A DNA stretch of 55,601 nt from Scenedesmus sp. ARA3 (taxonomy: Eukaryota; Chlorophyta; Chlorophyceae; Sphaeropleales; Scenedesmaceae), in the NCBI GenBank assembly GCA_004335835.1, contig RWJK01000902.1, positions 1-55,601 of the forward strand, in the 5' to 3' direction. Position 1 is the stretch's first letter. The number at the start of each line of letters is the position of its first letter. Positions 32,550 through 44,658 of this stretch are shown here, in pieces. Made by a program: the position numbers and the translations under genes. Under the pieces are notes generated by a model. The model did no database searches. It saw only the letters and a list, made by a program, of their open reading frames with translations, and was not told where the DNA came from.

Positions 32550-32629
32550 CATAGCAGAAATGCCGAGGAGCTCCAGCAGCCGTTACCCTACACTATTCTG
32601 TAATGCTTTGCATGTGCACAGCAGGTGCC

Positions 32630-32840
32630 ACCGCAGTGCGCAGCTTTGCATTGTTCATGCTAGACTGTCCATCTTTACATGCCTGGAATCTGGGCAACGC
32701 AAGTGAGCTCTCAGGTCTTGCAACTTGCAAGCCTGCTTGAAGCAGGAGGACAGCCGCTTTTCTAGCAAGACCACACACATGCAGCTGTGCATTACCAGCG
32801 TCCTTCGGGCCTGGCTTTGTCTGAGTTCGTCCTTTTACAC
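32630..32840 (+). repeat. Two dispersed repeat fragments (plus)
   Basis: 32630-32680 matches the minus strand of 15508-15566. 32778-32840 (GCAGCTGTGCATTACCAGCG then TCCTTCGGGCCTGGCTTTGT) matches 47586-47635. Confidence 0.75.
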
Positions 32841-33011
32841 ATGCGGTCCTACGTGAGCACGCCGCGCATGTGACAGCATCGCCCAGCATCATCAGATGCC
32901 GCATCTGGCATGGCATGTCAGCCGGTGCAAGCATGAGTTGTATGTTACACGCCGGAAACACAGCTCGTTTCGAGCCAATGACAGGCACAGTACCTCTGAT
33001 TACTTCATTAC

Positions 33012-34275
33012 CTCACTCAAACAGCAGCGCCTGCGACAGCCGCACAAATGCAGCCAGCCCCACCACCACCGCCACCTCAGCAGAGCCCTCAACCCTGAAC
33101 AGCAAGAGGCTCCATCACTCCAAACAGCACCCAGAAGTAAAAAACCTATTCAAACAGCAGGGCGTGCGACAGCCGCACAAACGCAGCCAGCCCCACCACC
33201 ACTGCCACCTCCGCTGAGCCCTCAACCCTAAACAGCCAGGCCAGGCCCGCAGGGGGCCAGGCCCTAACCAGCCAGGTGAGCTCTTGCAACAGAACAAACA
33301 TAAGGAAAGCAAGACCACATGCGGTATCCGTGTGGCGACATCACCACGTGCGCGATCAAACCGTTGCAGCAACACCGCATGTGCATGTGGCCAAATTACT
33401 CAGGGCGTGCGACAGCCGCACAAACGCAGCCAGCCCCACCACCACAGCCACCTCGGCTGAGCCCTCAACCCTCAACAGCAAGAGGCCGCATCCCGATTTG
33501 TGTGTTACACGACGGAAACACAGCCCATTTCACTCTCTGTAAACAGCCCATTTCACTCAAAACAGCACCCAGAAGTAATACGGCTATTCAAACAACAGCG
33601 CGTGCGACAGCCGCACAAATGCAGCCAGGCCCACCACCACCGCCACCTCAGCAGAGCCCTCAACCCTAAACAGCCAGGCCAGGCCCACAGGGGGCCATGC
33701 CCTTCCAGCCAGGCGAGCTATTGCAACACCACAGACACGAGGAAAGCAAGACCACAAGCGGTATGCGTGAGGCGGCGTCATCACGTGCACACTCAACCAA
33801 TTGTAGCAACACCATGTGGCCGCATTCAATGCAAGTCAGTTACTCAAACAGCAGCGCGTGCGACAGCCGCACATACGCGGCCGGCCCCACCACCACCGCC
33901 ACCTCGGCAGAACCCTCAACCCTGAACAGCCAGGCCAGGCCCACAGGGGGCCATGCGCTTCAAGCCAGGTGCGCTGTTGCAAACATGAGAACTTCTTATC
34001 GTATCGCCTTTGAAAGCAAGACCACATGCCGAACGCGTGTGGCAGCATCATCACGTGTACACTCGACCAATTGTAGCAACACCATGTGGCCGCATTACTC
34101 AAACAGCAGCGCGCGCGACAGCCGCACAAACGCAGCCAGCCTGTCAAGCCCCACCACCACTGCCACTTCAGTTGAGCCCTCAACCCTAAACAGCAAGAGG
34201 CCGCATCCCGATTTGTGTGTTACACGACGGGAACACAGCCCATTCCACTCAAAACAGCACCCAGAAGTAATACGG
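33012..34275 (-). repeat. Array of stop-side copies of the YidD terminal exon
   Basis: The 3' half of the last coding exon (on the minus strand: GTTGAGGGCTCTGCTGAGG then TGGCGGTGGTGGTGGG and GTGCGGCTGTCGCACG) is repeated six times downstream of the gene's stop, at about 33013-33110, 33145-33240, 33403-33485, 33585-33690, 33840-33945 and 34095-34200. The functional copy is at 34276-34385. Spacing varies from 130 to 255 bp. Intervening sequence such as AGGAAAGCAAGACCACA and the AACACAGCCCATTTCACTC block is shared among subsets. Copies keep most of the reading frame but lie past the stop. Confidence 0.88.
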
Positions 34276-35668
34276 CTATTCAAACAGCAGCGCGTGCGAC
34301 AGCCGCACAAATGCAGCCAGGCCCACCACCACCGCCACCTCAGCAGAGCCCTCAACCCTAAACAGCCAGGCCAGGCCTACAGGGGGCCATGCAGTGGGAT
34401 CGTAGCCGGAGGGGCCCCAAGGATTGCAGCGCAGCAGCCGCCACGCCGTCAGCACTGTGCCTTTTGCGACGCCATATGCCCTGCGCACACACACGCACAA
34501 GCAGCAGCACAGGGCGGTCAAGATGTTTGTGGGAGGGACCACAACAGCAGCAGTCAGCACTGTGCCTTTTCCTCCACGCTGTACGCCCTGCAGCCACAAG
34601 CCACAGCAGCAGATGCAGCACAGGACAGTCAAGGTGTCTGCTGGAGGAGAAGGCAGTAGGATCGTAGCCGGAGGGGCCCCAGGGGTTGCAGCGCAGCAGC
34701 CGCCACGCAGTCAGCACTGTGCCCTTCGCAACGCCGTACGCCCTGCACACACAACGGCATTGCTTGAACGTGGGTAACAGCACCGCTTAAGAGGAATATT
34801 ACACTAGGGCCGCCTTAAGGCAGTTTTAGGGTCAGAATCCTATTACACTGGTGACCTTATGGTTTGGCATTATTCAGGACAACAAGGGACGCCCAACATG
34901 CTAAATATATCATTTACATGCTATAGTATATTTTATGCGTATAAATGGGGTGAAATGTGACACCCTGAAGCACCACCCAAATTAGGCCGTATCTTCGCCT
35001 AGATCGGTCAATCTAATGCTTTTATGTATAAATAATATATTTATCGCGTTTAGGCGGAAAAAAGCAGATATTTTTCAAAACCGCCTTAAAAGCAGGCCCT
35101 AGTGTAATATTCCTCTAAGGGTGGGTAGCTACATGGTATGCATTGACTGTGTATGGTTGCCCTCTTATACCAGCCGCTTGGGCGGCAGATGGAGCACAGG
35201 ACGGCCGAGGCATCTGCTGGACAGAACGACAGCAGCGGAACAGCCTGAGGTTGCTTCTGGTCCAACAGTGCATTGGAGGTGCACTGCTTGCATGGGCCTG
35301 GTGTTACTGTTACTGTTATTTGAAATGCATTGGCACGCTCGCTGGCTCGAGTCACGGGGCGCAAGCACAGACTGAACCAACAATACACGAGCTGTGGCGA
35401 GCAGTGAGAGTCACCCACAGCATCGGCACGTCAAGCCAGGCTCTGCAAAACCACTGCGGCTTTGCGACAACAGACAAGCTAAACCACCATCCCTAACAAC
35501 AAATGCTGCCTGACAAATGCTGCAATACACCTGTAGCTATCCATGCTGTACTGGCTGCAGGTTGGCAGGAAGCGGCAGGTGGAAGCCATCATGGGGCTCA
35601 GTGCACTCTTGTACCAGCGCAGCATGGCCAGAGCAGCAGCAACGCCAGGGCTCTCCTGGCCTGTTGAA

Positions 35669-35766
<98 letters not shown>

Positions 35767-36856
35767 ATTGTTGTTGTTTTCTGGGCTGCTGCTACTGCTG
35801 CTACTGCTGCTGGGGGCAGTGGATGCGTTAGCCTCTGTTGCTGCATCACCCAGTAAGCTGGCTAGTGGCGGCATGTCAGGTATGGCTGGCATACCCTCTG
35901 GGAGGCTGCTGCTACTGTTGCTGCTGCTGCTGCTGCTGCTGCTGGTGGTGGTGGTGCCTGTTGGCACAGGCGACTGGCCATCAAGCTGAACACTAAAAAT
36001 GCTACCAGGTGGTATACTGGTTGCCTGCGTGCTGCTGCTGCTGCTGCCTGCTGCTGCCCATGCTGGCTGCCATAGGTTGGCGGCTGCTGCCGGTTGCTGC
36101 TCCTCCCACTGCAACGCTGCCAGTGCTTCAGCTCCACACTGTTGTTGCTGCTGCTGTTGCTGCTGCTGCTGCTCCTGCAAATAAGCAAGCAGGAAGCAGC
36201 ACACAGTATGCTCAAGCAGCTTGTTGGATTGCCACAGCTGGGTGCTGCTGTGACCTGGCAACACACAGGCTTGCGGGCACCTGGAACAACTTGCTGTCAG
36301 ACAAACGCTGTCTGTACATAACTTGCATTTGCTCAGTAACATGTGCAGCTGGGCTTTTACCACAAGAGTGGGCAAGCAGTGGGCAAGCATGCATGCATGG
36401 CCTGCATGCATTGCCTGAGGGAGGAGCAGCACACCACAACATATGAAGTTGAGCAGCCATGACAGCTCCGGGGGGCCCTGATAGCAATGTGAGTGAGCAT
36501 TATGTTGCATGCAGCTATTGCAGAATGTGCTGTCTTTCCTGCAACTCTATAAATGTGCATGCTTCTGTAAGGCTGTAAGGCTGTACATGTACTGTGCCGC
36601 ATGTGGCCTGACACACTGCATGGCCTGCAAGCCGCACCTGCAGGCTGCCAGGTTGAAGCTTGGGCAGCATGAAAAGCTGCTGGGCTGCACATTTGAGGCA
36701 ATGGGTGGTGACACGTGCGCCCGGCACGTCTCTGGCGCTGGGATGAGACAGCAGCATCCGCCTAACAGGGATTATGGCATTGCTGCCTGCATGACGGTGG
36801 CGAGCGCCGTGGTTTGCGGTCGTTGTGGAATGTTTAGGACCCATCAACGACGCCAT
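34276..36856 (-). CDS. yidD: YidD-domain protein (membrane insertion efficiency factor), 355 aa
   Basis: Three exons on the minus strand, 36638-36856, 35531-36174 and 34276-34480, join in phase. The first exon gives a basic, Ser/Thr-rich leader ([13 protein letters not shown]..) that suits plastid import. A low-complexity stretch of about 190 residues follows, with Ser runs and a Gln run of about 30. The YidD domain starts at [19 protein letters not shown], continues [13 protein letters not shown] across the splice to [20 protein letters not shown] and GPSGYDP. Every hallmark (RF.PTCS.Y; LRC.PW...GYDP) is present. Bacterial YidD assists YidC; a plastid role with Alb3-type insertases is inference. 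The tail ends LSHALLFE. An earlier acceptor at 34742 could start a copy of the last exon, but that frame loses the known tail. The first-exon choice rests on phase and leader composition only. Confidence 0.75.
34530..34742 (-). repeat. Acceptor-side echoes of the YidD terminal exon
   Basis: On the minus strand the start of the last exon (GGCGTACGGCGTTGCGAAGG then GCACAGTGCTGACTGCGTGG) with a GTGCAG acceptor occurs at 34664-34742. It occurs again, diverged, at 34530-34594, upstream of the copy at 34480 that is in frame with the whole tail. Confidence 0.85.
34791..35115. mobile_element. MITE-like element, 325 bp, with TAA target duplication
   Basis: The left end GAGGAATATTACACTAGGGC and the right end are perfect inverted copies over about 21 bp. 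TAA lies directly outside both ends (34788-34790 and 35116-35118). A TAA/TTA 3-bp duplication is typical of PIF/Harbinger elements. The inside is AT-rich, unlike everything around it, and has no ORF. It sits in the YidD intron between the exons at 34276-34480 and 35531-36174. Confidence 0.85.
35672..35766. repeat. Long CTG/CAG run encoding poly-Gln in the YidD protein
   Basis: About 31 CTG units on the plus strand, read as CAG (Gln) on the minus strand within the coding exon 35531-36174. This is comparable in length to the intronic run at 1078-1171. Confidence 0.95.
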
Positions 36857-37250
36857 GCGTGTTGCTCGCAACAGTAGGCAAGCAAGTGAACAGTGACAGA
36901 GCAGCAGCAGCACCACCAGGCAGCAGACGGTAGTGGGCTGGAGAGACGTCAGAGCTCACATCCAAAACATAATCTAGAGTGGAAACACTTGCTGTAGATG
37001 CGGTTCGCCGTTGTGAACTTTGCATCCGCGAACAACCCTCATGACAGTGTGACTGGCACACCGATCACACGCGCCATGCGTGCTCAACAGCCGCGCATGT
37101 CGATCAACATGGCATTCCTGCAAGCATCGTGTGTAGTAATGAACCTTCATGCCACGGGTACATTGCCACGTATGCAGTAGTATGGGTTGAGGACGCCAAC
37201 AGGCAAAAAGCACCTGTCTTGAAGCATCACTTGCTGCGTTCTTCCTGCTT
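36857..37250. promoter_or_regulatory. Divergent intergenic region between the yidD-like and RSH genes
   Basis: 394 bp separate the two proposed start codons, which point away from each other, so this interval should hold both promoters. I see no recognisable core promoter motif. Confidence 0.5.
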
Positions 37251-40200
37251 ATGAGGCTGGTCAGTCCAGCTGGGCGATCTGCTCGCCCTAGCCTCAGCAC
37301 TGCAATAACGCCTCCCAACTCTGCCAGGAGACGCGTCAGGACTCGGCTATCGCATTATAATGCCTTTTACTACGATGTACAACAGCTCGACTTCCGCAGC
37401 ACGCCTCTAACGCCTGCAGAGGCCACGCAACACCTGGACCACCTCGTGCGAGGTGAGCAAGGCACCTGGGGCCGTGGCAGCAGTTGGCATGCCCGCACTC
37501 CACGTCTGGGGCGTCTACAACATAAGTACCATCGTGGTGTGTGCCTGCAGGAGCTACTGGTGCCTTTGGCCCTCTGTATTTTGCCACCTTCTGTGCACTG
37601 TCTGTGACGCTTGGCGCCCTGCTGTACAACCTAACTGGAGTGCTCAATGAATACTTTGAGATTCAGCAGCGCCTTACCAACAAGCCAGAGGTTTGTTCTT
37701 TTGTTTTTAGGGAGCAGCACCGTATGCCTAGCTCCCATCGCAGCAGCATTGGCCTGCTATTGGCAGCAACCTGCAGCAGCAGCGGTTGCAGGAGAGGGCC
37801 CTGCCCTGCCGCAGCAGCTGTGCCAGCCCTCATTATGCAGAGCACGCCAGGCACACTTGCTGTGGTTTGCATGTCATTTCCCATAGATTATAATGCACTT
37901 TGTTGCATGTGCACGGCAACATGTTACACCAGAAAGCTTGCTGCCGCTGGTATGCTTGCAGGAGTTCTTGCCACTGCTGTATGCTGTCAGCGTCAACTGC
38001 ATGCTTGATGTGCATGCATGCTACTTCATTGTTTTCATCATTTTCCGCTTGCAGGAACGGGCACTGCTCTATGGCGTGGATGTCAGCCGCAGCAGCATGT
38101 TCAAGCAGCCCCGCGTGCGCGCAGCAGTGGAGTTTGCAGCAGCAGCGCATGCAGGACAGACACGCAAGACAGGGGAGCCCTACGTCAGCCACTGCATTGA
38201 GACAGCGCTGATTGTGGAGGCCAACCTGCCACACTGGAGGCATGACAGCAGGTGCGATGCTTGCAGGAAGTGGAGCAGGTGCATTGTGCTTGGAACCAGG
38301 AAGATCTGACAGTTGAGCATTTGGAAGAGGGCAAGTGTGTGTTGAATCGAATGAGGCAGTAGTGGCTACCTTTGTTTGTGATTAGCGTGGCTGTGTCGTG
38401 CATTTTGTGCATCGATATTTGGTGTGCCATAAGCACCTTTTGCATGTAGCTGTTGCGCTTGCTACCCTGCATCGAGACAGCGCTGATTGTGGAGGCCAAC
38501 CTGCCGCATGCGCAACAAATCAGGCGCATTTGGCCCAGAGTGCTAGAACATGAGCCGCAACATGCTTTGCTGGTTGGCAACCGCTGGCGCCACGTCTGCA
38601 CCTTGCCGCTGCAGGGACGAGACCGCAGCAATTGCAGCACAGCGCGAACTGTGAATCTGCACTCATGCTACGATGTATACATGTGCACCTTGGCCCTGCA
38701 GGCACGAGACCGCTGTCATCGCAGCGCTGCTGCATGACGTGCTTGATGACACGGCCACTACGCCCGAGCAGATCACTGGCGCCTTTGGGCCCGCCGTGTC
38801 GGCCATGGTGGTCAAGATCTCCAAGCTGTCGCAGGTCAACCAGATGCTGCGGCGAGACAAGCGCAAGGTGCGCAGCGCTGCTGTGCTGCAGGCATGTGCA
38901 GCAGCCGCCTGCATTCCGCAGTGCTGTTGGTGTGGTTGCGTTGCAACGCTTTACTACTGGCAGTTGGGTCAGCTGCTGCTGTTACAGGTGCATGTTGCGT
39001 CCCGCTGGGCCTGACGCTATCCTCACATTCTGCTGGCACTGGCTCTTGCTCCTGGTTGCCCTTTGCCTTGCACCCTGCCTGCATTATGCATTTTGCAGTC
39101 TGCATTTTTAAATTTGGAACGCTGCCTGGCATGACTTCAGGGTGTGCTGCCAGCGGCATGCCGGCTGATAGCCTCGAGTCTTGTGCAGGTGCTCACCTCT
39201 GTTTGCTCTGCTTCGCTGCCTGCGCCCCTCATACTGCCAATGCCACCCCGACTCTGCCACAGGGTGTGCTCATTGGTGATGCCAGCTACTGGCAGTCGCA
39301 GTGGCAGCGGCTCACTTTTGCCTGTGCTGCGCTGCTGACTCCACCCTGCACATTGCCTGCTGTAACCTCTATCATCTGCACTGCAGGGCGTGGTCAGTGG
39401 CGATGCCAGCTACTGGCAGTCGCAGTGGCAGCGGCTCAAGCGCATGATGTTTGAGGCAGTCGTGGAGGAGCCACTGGTGATCCTGGTCAAAGTAGTCTCG
39501 TACAGTTGCTCACTCTGTTCGTGCCGCTTCACTGCCTGCGCTGTCGCACACCTCTGCTACCCCTCGTTTTGCCGCAGGGCGTGGTCAGCGGCGATGCCAG
39601 CTACTGGCAGTCGCAGTGGCAGCGGCTCAAGCGCATGATGTTTGAGGCGGTTGTGGAAGAACCACTCGTTATCCTGGTGAAGCTGGCGGACAGGCTGCAC
39701 AACATGCGCACCGTGTACGCGTTGGCGCCGGCGAAGCAGCAGGCGGTGGCAGAGGAGACGCTGGCTGTGTGGTGCAGCATGGCTGGCTCGCTGGGCTGGC
39801 ACAGCCTCAAGGTAAACAGGCCGCACCTATGCTTGTTTGTGTCCTTCGTTGACACAAATGTGTGTATTTGGTGGCAGCAGCTGCTTGCAGCTGTGTATCC
39901 GGTTGAGTACAGCATTGTAGATCGTGTTTTGTCCCCTCCCTTGTCAGTAGCGCTTTTGACGTAGTAGTGGTGGCTGAGGAGACGCTGGCGGTGTGGTGCA
40001 GCATGGCGGGGTCCCTGGGCTGGCACGGCCTCAAGGTGTGAGGGCGGGGCGGCTGTAATAGTACACCTACAGAAGTGTTGATGATTGCTGCGGCAGATTA
40101 TGCAGATGTGTGGGCGCCAGAACGCATGGCACTTACTGCCATGTTTTGCTCGCTGCAGCAGCAGCCTAACACGTGTCCTTGCCATACTTGTCTGCTTGTT

Positions 40201-43200
40201 GATGATGCCGCAGAGCGAGATGGAGGACGTGTGCTTTGCCGTCACAGACACCGCCACCTTCTGCTCGCTGCGGCAGCAGCTGGACAACCTGTGGAGCAGC
40301 CCGCCACCCCCACTGACATGAAACCGTGCCTCCTCTGGCTCATGTGACTGCAGCTGCCCTGGGGCACACAGGTTGCGGCTTGCTCAGCACCGCACGCGCA
40401 ACTGGAGTGGAATCACCCTGACCCTTGCCTCCGCTTTGTGTTTCTGTTTGTTTCGGTGGTTGTTATGGCTGCCGCAGAGTGAGATGGAGGACCTGTGCTT
40501 TGCAGTCACAGACACCGCCACCTTTTGCTCGCTGCGCCAGCAGCTGGACAAGCTGTGGAGCAGCCCGCCGCCGCCACGCAGCCGCCGCAGGGTGCGCAGC
40601 AGCCCGCGGCAGCAGCAGCTGCGTGCGTTCGCACAGCAGCAGCAGGAGCTGGCGGCAGCACGGGCTTGGGCGTGGGAGGAGAATGTGGGCCAGGGCCTCA
40701 GGGATCTGCGGAGCTTGTTGGGTTTTTTGCGGCTGCCGATGCGGCTGCTGAAAGGGGTCAGGCAGCCGGTGCCTGCTGCTGCTGCTGCTGCTGCTGAGGA
40801 TAGTGAGCAGCAGCAGGGTGACGTGTCGGTCAATGCACAACCCGACATCAGCAGCAGCAGCCGTCTGAATGCTGCCGCGCAGCAGCAGCAGCAGCGAAGC
40901 ACAGGCCTTGACCTGCTGTCGCGCGTGTGGCAGCAGAGCGATGCCGCTGCTGCCACGCCGCTGCTGCCTGCGCCTCCCGAGGGTGATTCTGAGGAGCCCC
41001 AGAGGGCCTCAGGGGGTGACTGGGGTGTCACTGATGCTGCTTTGAGTCTAAGGACACTGCTAGGCAGCAGCAGGTGGGCAGCAGGCCTGCAGCCGGCCCC
41101 ACAGCAGCAGCAGCAGCAGATGCAGCAGGACGCAGCAGGACTCCCTGCTGCTGCAGCAGCAGCAGATGCGGCATTGTTGCAGCAGCAGCAGCCGAAGCAG
41201 AAGCAGCGGGCGCCGCAGCCGCTCACCGCGCAGCAGCAGCAGCTGCTGAGTGTGCTGTCCACAGTTGTGGCGTTTGATGCTGTGAGCTTGAAAGGCAACC
41301 GGGGTTTAACCTGGTCTGCGCAGCAGGGCCTAAGGGTTCTGGAGGAGGCAGCAAGCAGGCTGTATATGGAGCTTGCTGTGGGCAGCTTCAGCTGCGGGCT
41401 GCAGGTGAGGTGAAAGTGACGCGGGCCAGTCGTGTCTTCGTGGTGTGCTGTCGGTGTGTTGTCAGGAATCAGCATGCTGACGTGCATTCCGTGCCGTGCG
41501 GCGCTGAACTGTGCAGCGCTGAACTGTGCAGCGCTGAACTGTGCACGGTGGCGCACTGACAGGGTTTCTGCTCTTCTTTGACCATGTTGCTGCAGAATTA
41601 CACTGGGGTTTGAGCAAGGCCTCACTGCTTCATGTGTGTGCTGTCCACCTGCAGGTGGAGGTGCAGGGGCGCCTGAAGAGCCTGCGCAGCGTGCACAGCA
41701 AGATGCAGCGCAAGGCCTGCAGTGTGGAGGTGGGTGGCTGCTGACTGTTTCTTTGCACTTGTGGCGAGAGGCGCGTCCGATTTTGCCGGGTGGTCGTGAT
41801 GCTGTGCCTGAGTCTGCAGATGCCTTTTTCAATGTCGCGTTGTTGCTGTGGCCTTCGTCTCTGCGTCCACCCGGGCAGACAGGACCCCACTGCTGCTGCC
41901 TGTCGTGTGAAGCATCAACTACTGTAGAAGTGTACGATATGTGTGCATCTGTGGGGTTATGCTTGCTTGTGTGCTGTTGGCTGTGGAAAACACACCGCTT
42001 TGGCCAGAGCAGATAACAATTTGCTGTTGATATGCGTCACTGCGCACCGCCAGGAGGTATATGACGCGTGTGGCAGTCGGCGACGGCATTCAAGCCATTT
42101 AAACTTGTGATGTGTGCTGCTGCTGTTGTGCTGCACATAACAGGAGGTGTATGATGCGCGTGCGCTGCGTGTGGTGGTCGACGACAGCATTCAAGCCCCT
42201 AATAAAAGTTGTTGTGCTGCTGCTGTTGTGCTGCACACTGCAGGAGGTGTATGATTCGCGTGCGCTGCGCGTAGTTGTTGATGATGGCGGCGGCAGCCGC
42301 TGCCTCTGCCATTAAACAAAGCCCATAAATGACTTGCACCCCGCTGCTGCTGTTGTTCTGCACCCCCGCAGGAGGTGTACGATGCGCGTGCGCTGCGCGT
42401 GGTGGTTGATGACGGCATGCAAGCAAGGCACGCTCACTCTTTGTGTATTTTGCGCCGCTGCGTGTCATTGCACACTGCAGGAGGTGTATGATGCGCGTGC
42501 GCTGCGCGTGGTGGTTGACGACGGCATTCAAGCCACCAACAGCAGTTCAATGTGCCGCGGCTGCTGTGCTGCAGGAGGTGTATGATGCACGTGCGCTGCG
42601 TGTAGTGGTTGACGACGGCCGCGGCAGCCGCTGCCTCTGCTGCTATAAAACAAAGCCCATAAATGACCTGCACCCCGCTGCTGCTGTTGTGCTGCACACT
42701 GCAGGAAGTGTATGATGCGCGTGCGCTGCGCGTAGTGGTCGATGATGGCGGCGGCAGCCGCCTCGCAGACGCTGTGCAGTGCTGCTGCCTGTGTTTACAT
42801 CAACACTCACAAACACATGCATCCTGTTGCTGCTCTTGTGCTGCAGGAGGTGTATGATGCGCGTGCGCTGCGCGTGGTGGTGGATGACGGCGGCGGCAGC
42901 CGCCTGGCCGACGCCGTGCAGTGCTGCTACCGGCTCATCTCCGCAGTGCACAAGCTGTGGCACCCGATCCATGGCGAGTTTGACGACTACATCGCAAACC
43001 CTAAACCCAGCGGCTACCAAGCCCTGCACACCGCGGTTTGGGGCCCGGGCGGGGCCGCGCTCGAGGTTCAGATCAAAACCTCGGGCATGCACGAGCATGC
43101 AGAGTATGGTGGGGCGGCACACTGGGCGTATAAGGAGGTGCTGTGGGGCTCTGCGCCTGCTGCTGCGGCAGCTGTGAATGCACTGGATACTGCGGCTGGT

Positions 43201-44617
43201 ACTACTGCGGTAGATGCGCCGGCGTCTGTGGCGGCAGCGGCGGCAGCAGCAGCGCGGCAGAGCGTGGTGCAGGCGCTGCCACCAGTGATGTTTACATTTG
43301 ATGAGGATGGCCAGCTGCTGAGCAGCAGCGAGTTTGCAGGCTCGGCAGCAGCAAGTAGCAGCAGCAGCAGCGTGGTGCCGTTTGCGCGCGAGCTTGTGTC
43401 AACTGCAGCAGCAGCACGGGGCAGCAGCAGTAGCAGCGGCAGGGAGCTTGCTCGCAGCCTTGCAGCAGCTGCAGTGGCGACGGCTGATGTCAGCAGTACT
43501 GCTGGCAGGGCAGCTGCCGCAGTAGCAACAGCAGCAGGGTCGGCTGTGCAAACAGCAGTGCCAGCAGGGCAGCAGCGCGAGGCTGCTGCCATGCCGCTGC
43601 TGGCCAGGATTGCAGCGCTGAGCAAGCAGCAGCAGGCACAGGCACCGCTGAAGGCTGCTGCAGCATCAGCACTGCAGACACTAGAGCCACCTCGCCAGGC
43701 CCGCAGCAGCAGCAGCAGCACTGCTGTCCAGCAGCAGCAGCAGCAGCAGCAGTTGAAGCCGGCGCCTGAGGTGTATGTGGGCCAGCCGGTGCTTCGTGTG
43801 TCTGACCGCCTACGCTATGGCGCTGTCCTGGCTGTCTTTAATGACAGCAGTAGCAGCAGCAGCGGTGCGTCATCGCTGCCAGTGGCTGGCTTCGGAGACC
43901 TTGTCAGTCCTGCAGCACTAGCAGCAGCTGCGGCGCGTGCTGCAGCAGCAGCAGCAGCAGGCCCTACTGCTGCTGCCGACCCCAGCAGCAGCAGTGCGTG
44001 GTCTGATGCTGCTGCTAGCCCCAGGGCAGGCGGCCGGCTGAGCTTGCTGTGTGTTATAATGAGCGGCGGCACAAACCCTGATCACCCCTGGCGCATGCCT
44101 GACTACGCGTTTTATCAGGAGCTGCTGCAGTATGCTGAGTCAGCAGGCTGGGAGCGGCCTGGGCAGGGCGATTGGCACGCGAGGCTGGAGGAGTTTGAGT
44201 GGTGCAGGGACGGCAGGTGGGTGCGGTTTAGAGTTGTGGTTTTGGTCAAACTTTGGTCAAAGGTTAGTCAAGGTGTGCTGATTCAGCAGGCTGGGTGCGG
44301 CCCGGGCAGGGTGACTGGCACGCGCGGCTGGAGGAGTTTGAGTGGTGCAGGGACGGCAGGTGGGTGCGGTGTAGAGTAGGAAATTGTTGGTCAAACCTTG
44401 GTCAAAGGCTAGTCAAGGTGTGCTGGCTGGGTGCGGCCTGGGCAGGGCGACTGGCATGCAGCTGCTGCAGTATGATGTCATTGTATGCCACTTCAAGGGT
44501 CAACCTGCCGCACGCTGTGTGTCAGCGCTGCATCTGCCATCCTCGTGATTTTGCCATTGGTGTTGCTGACCAACTGCCAAAAGCCGTGAATACTGATGCT
44601 GGTGCGCTCTCACTGCA

Positions 44618-44658
<41 letters not shown>

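Larger units (their letters stand above)
31530..33011. other. Upstream region of the RNA-binding gene with clustered dispersed repeats
   Basis: The promoter of the minus-strand RRM gene should lie at 31530 onward. No gene is supported. Four copies or fragments of the dispersed repeat cluster at 32360-32840. Confidence 0.5.

Noticed and set aside
34358..34742. YidD last exon starting from the first acceptor at 34742
   Set aside because: It gives the [15 protein letters not shown] motif, but the frame then runs into low-complexity sequence. The 34480 acceptor keeps both the domain and the tail repeated in the array. It remains possible as a splice variant.
39263..39492. Counting the echo copies as extra constitutive RSH exons
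   Set aside because: Including them would break phase or duplicate part of the HD domain. The simple model closes in frame at every junction.
40384..41832. 482-aa minus-strand ORF opposite RSH exon 6
   Set aside because: It is a shadow of the plus-strand low-complexity exon. The composition is Cys/Ser runs from CTG repeats and no domain is present.
42054..42846. CRISPR-like array (regular repeats with spacers)
   Set aside because: The repeat units are exon starts with splice acceptors, the genome is eukaryotic, and both spacing and unit length vary.
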